Assembly: GCA_022729635.1 (NCBI GenBank)
Contig: DZAU01000053.1
Location: forward strand, 1-14,414
DNA: 14,414 bases
Origin: Flavobacterium psychrophilum
Lineage (GTDB): Bacteria; Bacteroidota; Bacteroidia; Flavobacteriales; Flavobacteriaceae
Direction: 5' to 3'
Below, one piece after another: positions 7,863-14,391 of this stretch; within the stretch, counting starts at the first letter, position 1, and each line of letters begins with the position of its first letter. The position numbers and the translations under genes are program-made. Below the pieces are notes generated by a model that made no database searches, was not told where the DNA came from, and saw only the letters and a program-made list of their open reading frames with translations.

Positions 7863-8756
7863 ATGATGAATACGAGAAATTTTTTAATACTTGTTATTTC
7901 CATTCTTGGGAGTGTGGTTTCTTATGCACAAACTAATTTGCTGAATGCAAAGATTCCCGAAGAAATAGGACTTAAGTCTGCTGCACAACTCATTTCAGAC
8001 AATGACAAGCCATTAGAATATGGTTATGTTGATGATAGAGATATTTTGCTAGGGAAAATGGTTTGGGAGATAATTGATTTAAACGAAAGAATTAATTTTC
8101 CTTTGTATTTCCCAATTGACACAGCAAATATAGGTTCTGACAGGCGTTCTTTATACGATGTATTAACGAGAGGCATTCGAAGCGGAGAAATATCCGAAGT
8201 ATATTCAGATAGTTATTTCAATACCAAAAAATCCTATAAAGACATCAAGGAATCTTTGACACGTATTGACACAACCGATGCTGGAAAAGAACAAATTAAT
8301 GCCGGAATTCCAATTTCGCCAGAATATATCATAAAACAAGATCTTACAGCTCAAGATGTTAGTCAATATAAAATTAAAGGTTATTGGTATTTTGATAAAC
8401 GTCAAAGTGAATTAAAATATAGATTGATAGGGATTTGCCCTGTTACTCCAGATGTTTATACCCTGAATAGTGAAGAAAAAGATTATATCGAATTGTTTTG
8501 GGTATTTTTTCCAGCCTCAAGAGATTTGCTTCACGAAGCTAAGGCATTTAACGATAAAAATTCAGCAATGCCCATTTCCTTTGATCACATCTTAAATTCG
8601 AGGCGATTTAATGCTGTTATTTATCAGGAAGAAAACGTGTATGGCGATAGAGATATCGTGAGTTATATGAAAGATAATGCTCAAAATCAATTATTGGAAT
8701 CCGATAGAGTAAGAGAAAAAATTCGGGATTTCGAAGAAGATATGTGGAATTATTAA
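7863..8756 (+). CDS. gldN: GldN, gliding motility/T9SS ring protein
   Basis: Periplasmic protein that assembles with GldK into the ring of the type IX secretion and gliding machine (PorN homologue). Residues 1-22 form a signal peptide with probable cleavage at SYA|Q. The mature protein (about 275 residues) has the family features DDRDILLGKMVWEIIDLNERINFPL near the N-terminus and a charged C-terminus rich in Arg, Glu and Asp. Two ATG codons stand in tandem (7863 and 7866), and either could start translation. It begins 48 bp after gldM and is followed by a strong terminator, so it ends the operon. F. johnsoniae has a paralogue, gldO, next to gldN; none is present here. Confidence 0.95.
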   Translation: MMNTRNFLILVISILGSVVSYAQTNLLNAKIPEEIGLKSAAQLISDNDKPLEYGYVDDRDILLGKMVWEIIDLNERINFPLYFPIDTANIGSDRRSLYDVLTRGIRSGEISEVYSDSYFNTKKSYKDIKESLTRIDTTDAGKEQINAGIPISPEYIIKQDLTAQDVSQYKIKGYWYFDKRQSELKYRLIGICPVTPDVYTLNSEEKDYIELFWVFFPASRDLLHEAKAFNDKNSAMPISFDHILNSRRFNAVIYQEENVYGDRDIVSYMKDNAQNQLLESDRVREKIRDFEEDMWNY

Positions 8757-8779
8757 ATTTCAATTCAAATTTAACAAAG

Positions 8780-8814
8780 AACTCTTACTGAAAGGCAAGA
8801 GTTTTTTTGTTTTT
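8780..8814 (+). terminator. Intrinsic terminator of the gldKLMN operon
   Basis: The 7-bp arms AACTCTT (8780-8786) and AAGAGTT (8797-8803) are extended past an A-C mismatch by two more pairs closing a GAAA loop. A T-rich tract follows at 8802-8814. It lies 23 bp after the gldN stop. Confidence 0.85.
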
Positions 8815-8833
8815 AAGTATAATTATAATACCC

Positions 8834-8875
8834 AACTTCCAACTTCTAACTTCCAACTTCTAACTTTTAACTTCT
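8834..8875. repeat. Six-copy 7-bp tandem repeat abutting a start codon
   Basis: Six consecutive heptamers of the form AACTT[CT][CT] occur: AACTTCC, AACTTCT, AACTTCC, AACTTCT, AACTTTT and AACTTCT. One base later the ATG of the FAD oxidoreductase begins (8877). The CC/CT alternation suggests a 14-bp higher-order unit that was itself duplicated. The array occupies the position where a ribosome-binding site or leader would be. No TAnnTTTG promoter lies between the preceding terminator and the ATG; only an AT-rich TATAATTATAAT stretch is seen at 8818-8829. Confidence 0.9.
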
Positions 8876-8876
8876 A

Positions 8877-9923
8877 ATGGTAGATTATTTAATAATAGGT
8901 TCTGGATTAGCAGGGATTTCCTTTTCCGAAATAGCCTTGCAAAACAATAAATCTATTTTGGTAATAGATAATAACTCTCAAAATTCCTCAACAATAGCGG
9001 GAGGTTTGTATAATCCTGTAATTTTAAAACGCTTTAGCGAAGTGTGGCAAGCCCAAAATCAGATTGGTATTATGAATGAATTCTTCTCCAATTTTGAAAA
9101 GAAATTAGACTGTAAAGTGAATTTTAAAATGCCAATTTTAAGAAAATTTTTTTCTGTTGAAGAACAAAATAACTGGTTTGCAGCCTCTGACAAAATAAAT
9201 CTGACTCCTTTTTTATCGACAAAATTAATTTCAAAAAAATATCCCGCTATTGATTCCCCTTTTGGATATGGAGAAGTCCTGCAAACAGGTTATGCTGACA
9301 CCGCATTGATGTTGAGTAAGTACAAACAGTATCTGGCAAAAAACCAATTATTTCTGGAAGAATCTTTCGATTATTCTATTTTAAAAGAAGAAAATGAAAG
9401 TATTAGTTACAAAAATATTCAGGCAAAACACATCATATTTGCCGAAGGTTTTGGGATGCACGCAAACCCTTACTTTAAAAACTTGCCTTTAGACGGAACA
9501 AAAGGAGAACTTCTCATCATAAAAGCCCCCCAACTTGATTTAGATGTGATTATCAATACGAGTGTATTTATTTTGCCGCTTGGCAATGATTTATACAAAG
9601 TGGGAGCAACTTATAACTGGAATGACAAAACTGATGTACCAACCGATGAAGGAAAAGCAGAACTCATCGAAAAAATAAAAGAAATAATTAATTGTGATTT
9701 TGAAATTATGCAACATTTTGCCGGAGTTCGACCAACAGTCAAAGATAGAAGACCTTTGGTAGGAACCTATTCAAAACACAATTCAATACATATCCTTAAT
9801 GGTTTGGGAACCCGTGGATTAATGCTCGGACCAGCAATGGCGAAGGCTTTATTCGAAAATATTGAATATAAAACACCATTAAATAAGGAAATCGACATTC
9901 GAAGGTTTGATAAAAAAGGTTGA
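8877..9923 (+). CDS. FAD-dependent oxidoreductase, DAO family
   Basis: A 348-residue flavoprotein of the D-amino-acid-oxidase/glycine-oxidase-like (DAO) family. The FAD-binding Rossmann motif GSGLAG spans residues 8-13, with Asp31 at the end of strand two positioned for the ribose. AGGLYNP (about 41-47) resembles the second FAD-contact segment, and HFAGVRPTVKDRRPLVG plus GLGTRGLMLGP form the C-terminal flavin-binding region. There is no signal peptide, so it is cytoplasmic. The substrate cannot be read from the sequence; a secondary or N-methylated amine or an amino acid is likely from the family. The start is at the first ATG after a heptamer repeat. It is separated from gldN by a terminator and converges with the toxin remnant, with 14 bp between stops. 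Confidence 0.85.
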   Translation: MVDYLIIGSGLAGISFSEIALQNNKSILVIDNNSQNSSTIAGGLYNPVILKRFSEVWQAQNQIGIMNEFFSNFEKKLDCKVNFKMPILRKFFSVEEQNNWFAASDKINLTPFLSTKLISKKYPAIDSPFGYGEVLQTGYADTALMLSKYKQYLAKNQLFLEESFDYSILKEENESISYKNIQAKHIIFAEGFGMHANPYFKNLPLDGTKGELLIIKAPQLDLDVIINTSVFILPLGNDLYKVGATYNWNDKTDVPTDEGKAELIEKIKEIINCDFEIMQHFAGVRPTVKDRRPLVGTYSKHNSIHILNGLGTRGLMLGPAMAKALFENIEYKTPLNKEIDIRRFDKKG

Positions 9924-9937
9924 ATTATTGGATTAAC

Positions 9938-10305
9938 TTATCTTTCAATAAATATCAAATTAAGATCTTTGATGTTTTTGAAATCGGTATCGGAAGTAAT
10001 AAACTGTAAATTATATAGAATTGAAGTTGCAGCGATAATCGCATCTGGTAATTTTATTTTATACTTTTGCTTGATTTGAATAGCTTTTTTCTTAATTTCC
10101 AGATTCATTTCTAGCACAAACATTCATTTATTATGCTTTGCATACTATTTTTTTGAATTTTTGAAATGCTAAATATACCTAATAATTCCATTTCTGAAAT
10201 AAACGAAATGCCAATGTTGTAATCTAAAAAAGGTTCAAAAATTGGTTTTTTTTGAGAAGTGAAAATTAAAAAATTTGTATTTGCAAGAAAATCAATCCCA
10301 CTCAT
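9938..10305 (-). pseudogene. Frameshifted PIN-domain (VapC-like) toxin
   Basis: Two minus-strand reading frames together encode one PIN-domain ribonuclease of about 122 residues. The 5' part (10305-10111) begins MSGIDFLANTNF and holds ISEMELLG. It ends at a premature TAG (10113-10111). The 3' part, read one base earlier, continues VLEMNLEIKKKAI, LPDAIIAATS and ITSDTDF to the stop at 9938. One extra base near 10115-10121, for example TTT to TTTT, would join them. The first catalytic acidic residue, in the usual D-T-N motif, is Asn9; the other acidic positions (Glu40, Asp88, Asp106) remain. The toxin start overlaps the antitoxin end by 14 nt. The protein is very probably inactive unless the frameshift is a sequencing error, and even then the Asp to Asn change would weaken it. 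Confidence 0.8.
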
Positions 10306-10459
10306 TGCGCATTTTTTTTTGAATCTCAACAGCATCACCTTCTATAGGAAATATTCCAAAAACGTTACGCAAAGTTTTTTTCTTTACAGGAGTTTCTAAT
10401 TTTAAAAGTAGTTTTTCAACTTCTTTTTTGGTCGTTTTCTTTTTAATTATAATTGTCAT
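10292..10459 (-). CDS. Small antitoxin of a PIN-toxin module
   Basis: A 55-residue open frame, begins MTIIIKKKTTKKEVEKLL and ends KKMRNEWD. The Lys-rich start and the R-N-E-W-D ending resemble the short antitoxins found just before PIN toxins in Flavobacteriaceae. It should bind and neutralise the toxin and may repress its own operon. The frame is intact, and its stop overlaps the toxin ATG by 14 nt, the usual translational coupling for such pairs. It is on the minus strand, 131 bp downstream of the DUF983 gene on the same strand. No exact consensus promoter was found in that gap; TAAAATTTG about 35 nt upstream has one base too many in the spacer. Confidence 0.75.
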   Translation of the reverse strand: MTIIIKKKTTKKEVEKLLLKLETPVKKKTLRNVFGIFPIEGDAVEIQKKMRNEWD

Positions 10460-10590
10460 ATTACCGTGTTAATTAATACGAAGCTACAAATTTTATTTCA
10501 AATCAGTAATATCTTTTATTATGCAAATTTTTATTCGGTAATTTTAGATTTATTCCAAACAATGTATTTCCGTAAAAATGATTATACAAT

Positions 10591-10971
10591 TCATTTTTTA
10601 AAATCAGGCTTATACGATATAAACATATTGATATAAATATTCCTTGACCACCTTAAAACAAACGGAAATAAAATAACATTGGATATAATAATTGCCACAA
10701 AAGCAATTTTTAAACTCGAATGAAAAAACAAATAAGAAATTACAAAAGCCGCAACCCCAATTGCCACATTAACGGCATAACTCACATACATTGCACCATA
10801 AAAAAACGAAGGTTCGATTTGATATTTCAGACCACAATGACTGCATTTTTCATTCATTTTGAGAATTTTGGAAAAATGTAAGGGATTTTTGTCCAAATAC
10901 ATGCTTTCATTCTGACATCTCGGACAACTTCCTGTTAAAATACTATTTAGTTTGGATCCTTTTTTTAACAT
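10591..10971 (-). CDS. DUF983 family membrane protein with zinc ribbon
   Basis: A 126-residue protein that matches the DUF983 family layout: a cytoplasmic N-terminal zinc ribbon followed by two membrane helices. The cysteine pairs are CPRC (Cys16, Cys19) and CSHC (Cys43, Cys46), suited to bind one zinc. The helices lie at about residues 61-83 and 87-106. The motif IEPSFFYGAMYVSYAVN, just before and inside helix one, is typical of the family. Function is unknown. I start it at ATG 10971 (MLKKGSKLNS); the TTG at 10977 would add only two residues. It is divergent from the ABC-F gene, with 98 bp between the starts. Confidence 0.85.
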   Translation of the reverse strand: MLKKGSKLNSILTGSCPRCQNESMYLDKNPLHFSKILKMNEKCSHCGLKYQIEPSFFYGAMYVSYAVNVAIGVAAFVISYLFFHSSLKIAFVAIIISNVILFPFVLRWSRNIYINMFISYKPDFKK

Positions 10972-11006
10972 TTGCAAAAATTTTAACCTTGTTCCGTTCG
11001 GTCTTA

Positions 11007-11019
11007 TGACCTCGGGTCA
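11007..11019. promoter_or_regulatory. Short inverted repeat in the divergent DUF983/ABC-F spacer
   Basis: TGACC (11007-11011) and GGTCA (11015-11019) are inverted arms around TCG. The repeat is GC-rich against an AT-rich background. It lies 36 bp upstream of the DUF983 ATG and about 50 bp upstream of the ABC-F ATG, so a protein bound here could affect either gene. This is a weak, short candidate. Confidence 0.3.
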
Positions 11020-11025
11020 GCGAAG

Positions 11026-11039
11026 GTACAATTTTGTAC
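11026..11039. promoter_or_regulatory. Palindrome in the divergent DUF983/ABC-F spacer
   Basis: GTACAA and TTGTAC form a perfect 6-bp inverted repeat around TT (11026-11039). Its right end overlaps a near-consensus -7 box, TACTTTTC (11037-11044), which fits TAnnTTTG except for the last base and could serve the ABC-F gene starting at 11070. The position is right for an operator or for a two-sided promoter. Confidence 0.35.
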
Positions 11040-11069
11040 TTTTCTTAATGTAACATTAGTAACATAAAT

Positions 11070-12983
11070 ATGCTTAATATACACAATTTGTCTGTTTCTT
11101 TTGGAGGAACTTATTTATTTGAAGAAGTAACCTTTCGATTGGGTGCAGGAGATCGAGTAGGTCTTGTTGGCAAAAACGGAGCTGGAAAATCGACAATGCT
11201 CAAAATTTTAGCCAAAGATTTTGCGCCAGATTCAGGAGTTATTTCTCAGGAAAAAGAAATTCAAATTGGATTTTTGCGTCAGGATATTGATTTTGAACAA
11301 GGAAGAACAGTACTCGAAGAAGCCTATGAAGCTTTTACAGATATTAAAATTGTAGAAAAAAAACTGGAAGAAATCAATCATCTTTTGGTAACTCGAACAG
11401 ATTATGAAAGTGAGGAATACGGCAAAATAATTGAAGATTTGTCTGATTACACCCATCGTTTCGAATTGTTGGGAGGTTATAATTATATAGGCGATACAGA
11501 GAAAATCCTTCTTGGTTTGGGTTTCAAAAGAGAAGTTTTTAATAATCAAACCGATACTTTTTCCGGTGGATGGAGAATGCGAATCGAATTGGCCAAATTG
11601 TTATTGCAAGCCAATGATGTTTTGCTTTTGGATGAACCAACAAACCATTTGGATATTGAAAGTATCATTTGGCTGGAGGGTTTTTTGCGCAATTATCCCG
11701 GAGTTGTGGTGATTGTTTCGCACGATAAAATGTTTTTGGATAATGTTACTAACAGGACAATTGAAATTTCTCTCGGAAAAGCGTATGATTTCAATAAACC
11801 TTATTCCGAATATCTTGAACTGAGAGGTGAAATTCGTGAAAAACAATTGGCAACCCAAAAAAATCAAGCCAAAAAAATAGAGGAAACCGAGAAATTAATT
11901 GAGAAATTCCGTGCCAAAGCTTCCAAAGCCTCAATGGCGCAATCGCTTATCAAGAAATTAGACAGAGTAGAAAGAATCGAAGTCGATGAAGACGATAATT
12001 CAGTGATGAATATATCATTTCCAGTTTCGAAAGTTCCTGGAAAAGTAGTAATCGAGGCTGAAGATGTGACTAAAAAATATGGTGATAATATTGTTCTGAA
12101 GGACATTTCGCTTTTAGTGGAACGAGGAAGTAAAATTGCCTTTGTTGGACAAAACGGACAAGGAAAATCGACTTTTATGAAAGCGATTGTCAACGAATTT
12201 GAATTTCAGGGAAGTATTAAATTGGGACACAATGTGCAAGTGGGTTATTTTGCACAAAATCAAGCAGAATATCTCGATGGCGAAATCACTTTGTTGCAAA
12301 CCATGGAAGATGCTGCCAATGATACAAATCGTTCTAAGGTTCGAGATATGCTGGGTTCATTCCTCTTTCGTGGCGATGAAGTGGAGAAAAAAGTAAAGGT
12401 GCTTTCCGGTGGCGAAAGGAATCGTTTGGCACTTTGTAAATTACTTTTGCAACCTATTAATGTATTGGTAATGGATGAGCCAACGAACCATTTAGACATA
12501 AAATCTAAAAATGTTTTGAAAGCGGCCTTGCAAAAATATGAGGGAACATTGCTTTTAGTTTCTCACGACAGAGACTTTCTTCAAGGAATGTCAAATATTG
12601 TTTATGAATTTAAAGACCAAAAAATTAAAGAATATTTAGGCGATATAAATTACTTCTTAGAGCAGCGCAATCTTGAAAATATGCGTGAAGTTGAGAAAAA
12701 AGACAGCCCCCAAACCCCCGAAGGGGGCTTGAAAAAATCACTTTCTTATGAAAATCAGAAAAAAGGAAAAGCTTTACAGAATCGTTTGAGTAAGATAGAA
12801 AATCAAATCAAGCAATTAGAAAAAGACCTTCAGCACGATGATAAGATGTTAGCTTCTAATTATGACAAACATATTGAAGACGCCGCATTTTTTATGGCTT
12901 ACAACAAGAAAAAAAGAGATTTAGATAAACTTCTTTTAGATTGGGAAATCGTTTTGGAAGAAATCGAAAATGCGAGTTTATAA
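11070..12983 (+). CDS. ABC-F family ATPase (translation factor type)
   Basis: Soluble protein with two ATP-binding cassettes and no membrane segments, so not a transporter. ABC-F proteins bind the ribosomal E site to help stalled translation or give antibiotic protection; which one applies here cannot be told. First cassette: Walker A GKNGAGKST (residues 34-42), signature FSGGWRMR, Walker B LLLDEPTNHLD (about 185-195). The inter-domain linker (about 245-325) is charged and helical, and has KASKASMAQSLIKKLDR, the tRNA-contacting region of the family. Second cassette: GQNGQGKST (360-368), LSGGERNRL, LVMDEPTNHLD (about 466-476). A C-terminal coiled coil, about 562-637, follows a linker that holds residues encoded by an inserted GC-rich repeat (about 545-554). 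Catalytic glutamates of both Walker B motifs are present. ATG 11070 gives a normal family N-terminus (MLNIHNLSVSFGG). Confidence 0.93.
   Translation: MLNIHNLSVSFGGTYLFEEVTFRLGAGDRVGLVGKNGAGKSTMLKILAKDFAPDSGVISQEKEIQIGFLRQDIDFEQGRTVLEEAYEAFTDIKIVEKKLEEINHLLVTRTDYESEEYGKIIEDLSDYTHRFELLGGYNYIGDTEKILLGLGFKREVFNNQTDTFSGGWRMRIELAKLLLQANDVLLLDEPTNHLDIESIIWLEGFLRNYPGVVVIVSHDKMFLDNVTNRTIEISLGKAYDFNKPYSEYLELRGEIREKQLATQKNQAKKIEETEKLIEKFRAKASKASMAQSLIKKLDRVERIEVDEDDNSVMNISFPVSKVPGKVVIEAEDVTKKYGDNIVLKDISLLVERGSKIAFVGQNGQGKSTFMKAIVNEFEFQGSIKLGHNVQVGYFAQNQAEYLDGEITLLQTMEDAANDTNRSKVRDMLGSFLFRGDEVEKKVKVLSGGERNRLALCKLLLQPINVLVMDEPTNHLDIKSKNVLKAALQKYEGTLLLVSHDRDFLQGMSNIVYEFKDQKIKEYLGDINYFLEQRNLENMREVEKKDSPQTPEGGLKKSLSYENQKKGKALQNRLSKIENQIKQLEKDLQHDDKMLASNYDKHIEDAAFFMAYNKKKRDLDKLLLDWEIVLEEIENASL
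12705..12729. repeat. GC-rich hairpin repeat inside the ABC-F coding sequence
   Basis: AGCCCCC (12705-12711) pairs with GGGGGCT (12723-12729). A second left arm, CCCCC (12715-12719), can pair with the same GGGGG through a GAA loop, so two stems compete. The run is strikingly GC-rich against an AT-rich gene. It is read in frame as SPQTPEGGL in the linker before the C-terminal coiled coil. It resembles small dispersed palindromic repeats that I recall from Flavobacteriaceae genomes; copy number in this genome cannot be judged from one window. Confidence 0.75.
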
Positions 12984-13200
12984 AATCAGTCCTATCATTT
13001 TTGAATGCGAAATGGCTTCGCTGCTATGCGTGAAATAACAAGTAGAAACACCAAAATTTTCCCTATTGTCAAATGCAATTAGAACCTTGCATTTCATAAC
13101 ATATTCATTTAAAGAGAGTTGGCGATTATAGTTTTTATGACAAGATAAAATAGCGAAATCAATAATTTCAAATCAAGTTTATATAATAATGTTTGTAGGA
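12984..13200. other. Non-coding stretch after the ABC-F gene
   Basis: Part of the 323-bp gap between the ABC-F stop and the LRR start. No convincing gene is seen: the longest ATG-started frame noticed on the plus strand is about 18 codons (from 13027). No hairpin with a T-run was found that would clearly terminate the ABC-F transcript. A weak GCGAA/TTCGC inverted repeat lies at 13007-13021. The promoter-proximal remainder is described in the next entries. Confidence 0.6.
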
Positions 13201-13223
13201 ATAAACACTTATTATGTGTTTAT
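13201..13223. promoter_or_regulatory. Candidate operator upstream of the LRR gene
   Basis: ATAAACAC (13201-13208) and GTGTTTAT (13216-13223) are perfect 8-bp inverted arms with a 7-nt spacer. The right arm lies where a -33 contact would be for the -7 box at 13242-13249. The arrangement fits a dimeric regulator controlling the LRR gene. No regulator gene is adjacent. Confidence 0.5.
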
Positions 13224-13241
13224 CTAGTGTATTTCATCGAT

Positions 13242-13249
13242 TATTTTTG
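13242..13249 (+). promoter_or_regulatory. -7 promoter element for the LRR gene
   Basis: TATTTTTG is an exact TAnnTTTG match, 57 bp upstream of the LRR ATG. No TTG is found at the -33 distance, where half of an inverted repeat is located instead, so the promoter may depend on an activator. A Shine-Dalgarno-like AAGGGG (13297-13302) lies 4 nt before the ATG, unusual for this group. Confidence 0.55.
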
Positions 13250-13306
13250 TATATTATCAATTTAGCACCTAATTTAGCTAAAGAAATAATTTAAAAAAGG
13301 GGCATT

Positions 13307-14161
13307 ATGAAAAATTTATACACAATACTATTCCTAATCGTGTTTTCGTTTGTAATGAAAGCAGAAGTGTCAGTTTCTGAAAAAAACGCACTTATAAAAT
13401 TATACAATTCAACAAATGGTAGCAATTGGACTTCAAAATGGGATTTGAATGCTCCTGTTTCTTCTTGGTATGGAGTTGGATTGCAAGAAGACAAGGTGGT
13501 ATCAATTCAATTATTTGATAATAATTTAGTTGGAGTTTTGCCTTCTGAAGTTTCGGACTTAATATACTTGAAAACTTTGAATTTATATAAAAATTCTATC
13601 TCAGGAAATATTCCTTCCACAATTGGAAATTTGAAATCATTAGAGACACTTAATTTATCTTTCAATAAATTATCCGGTTCTATTCCGGTTGCAATTGCAG
13701 ATCTTAGCTCATTGAAAAATTTGGTTCTTTTTATGAATAATTTCTCAGGAAACATTCCTTCCGAAATTGGAAAATTAAGCAATTTAGAAATGTTGTCTTT
13801 ATTTAATAATGAAATCGAAGGTCAAATACCTTCGTCTCTTTATGAGATAAAAAATCTGCAGGTATTGCTTTTAAACAGCAACAAAATATCAGGAACATTG
13901 AGTCCTTCTATTTCAAATTTATCCAAACTTCAACAATTAAGTTTGTTTGACAATAAAATGAACGGTCAAGTCCCTTTTGATTTGGAAAAATTGAATAATC
14001 TAAAAGAAATGAATATTTCTTACAATCAGTTTAGTGGTTTGGTTTCAAGAGATTTGGCCAAATTAGACATCTTAAATATGACTATGATAAATGACAAAGG
14101 AGTTGCAGTGGCTTTGAATGTTAAAGAAGATAAAAACACCGCAATAGTTTCAGAAGAATAA
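13307..14161 (+). CDS. Secreted leucine-rich-repeat protein, plant-like type
   Basis: A 284-residue protein with an N-terminal signal peptide (about 1-19, cleavage likely near MKA|E). An N-cap follows at about 22-60, with ALIKLYNSTNGSNWT and a Trp-rich WDLNAPVSSWYGV segment. Eight tandem 24-residue LRRs run from about residue 65 to 255, of the form LxxLxLxxNxxxGxIPxxIxxLxx; the G-x-[IL]-P signature is the plant-specific LRR class. It should fold into a curved solenoid for protein binding in the periplasm or outside the cell. The C-terminal 30 or so residues are not LRR and do not look like a T9SS sorting domain, so secretion past the outer membrane is not indicated. Its partner is unknown. 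It stands alone between its own promoter and terminator. Confidence 0.88.
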   Translation: MKNLYTILFLIVFSFVMKAEVSVSEKNALIKLYNSTNGSNWTSKWDLNAPVSSWYGVGLQEDKVVSIQLFDNNLVGVLPSEVSDLIYLKTLNLYKNSISGNIPSTIGNLKSLETLNLSFNKLSGSIPVAIADLSSLKNLVLFMNNFSGNIPSEIGKLSNLEMLSLFNNEIEGQIPSSLYEIKNLQVLLLNSNKISGTLSPSISNLSKLQQLSLFDNKMNGQVPFDLEKLNNLKEMNISYNQFSGLVSRDLAKLDILNMTMINDKGVAVALNVKEDKNTAIVSEE

Positions 14162-14184
14162 AATCTTTAATAAATATATTAATT

Positions 14185-14212
14185 ACCCGTGATACAAATC
14201 ACGGGTTTTTTT
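14185..14212 (+). terminator. Intrinsic terminator of the LRR gene
   Basis: A perfect 9-bp stem, ACCCGTGAT (14185-14193) with ATCACGGGT (14198-14206), has a 4-nt ACAA loop and runs into seven T residues (14206-14212). It lies 24 bp after the LRR stop and insulates the downstream tRNA gene. Confidence 0.92.
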
Positions 14213-14276
14213 GTCTCTATTGGATATTTCTAAATTTGAAAGGCAAAATAGGGAAAAACATTTTTCAAGAAATAAC

Positions 14277-14306
14277 TTGTATTTATGAATATTCGTTGTA
14301 TATTTG
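14277..14306 (+). promoter_or_regulatory. Full Bacteroidota promoter for tRNA-fMet
   Basis: TTG at 14277-14279 (-33) and TATATTTG at 14299-14306 (-7) are separated by 19 bp, matching the TTG / TAnnTTTG pattern of Bacteroidota. The predicted start site is near 14313, only a few bases before the mature tRNA. It is the best two-element promoter match found in the window. Confidence 0.8.
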
Positions 14307-14318
14307 CACCCGAAACAT

Positions 14319-14391
14319 CGCGGGATAGAGCAGTAGGCAGCTCGTCGGGCTCATAACCCGAAGGTCACAGGTTCGAGTCCTGTTCCCGCTA
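14319..14391 (+). tRNA. Initiator tRNA-fMet (anticodon CAT)
   Basis: Full cloverleaf: acceptor CGCGGGA/TCCCGCT, D stem GAGC/GCTC, anticodon stem TCGGG/CCCGA with loop CTCATAA (anticodon 14352-14354), T stem ACAGG/CCTGT with loop TTCGAGT, discriminator A. Three features mark it as the initiator rather than an elongator: an unpaired 1-72 position (C1 opposite U72), three consecutive G-C pairs in the anticodon stem next to the loop, and A11-U24 in the D stem. The 3' CCA is not encoded (CT follows the discriminator base), so it must be added after transcription. It starts about 6 nt after its predicted transcription start. Confidence 0.95.

Noticed and set aside
8818..8829. TATAATTATAAT resembling an E. 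coli -10 box before the FAD oxidoreductase
   Set aside because: Bacteroidota sigma-A promoters use TAnnTTTG; in an AT-rich spacer this match has little weight. No -33 TTG was found at the right distance.
10105..10130. Programmed ribosomal frameshift joining the two PIN toxin halves
   Set aside because: No X-XXY-YYZ slippery heptamer is present at the overlap, and the catalytic Asp is also lost, so simple decay is the better explanation.
13027..13083. Tiny open frame of 18 codons in the gap before the LRR gene
   Set aside because: Too short, without any supporting leader or family feature.
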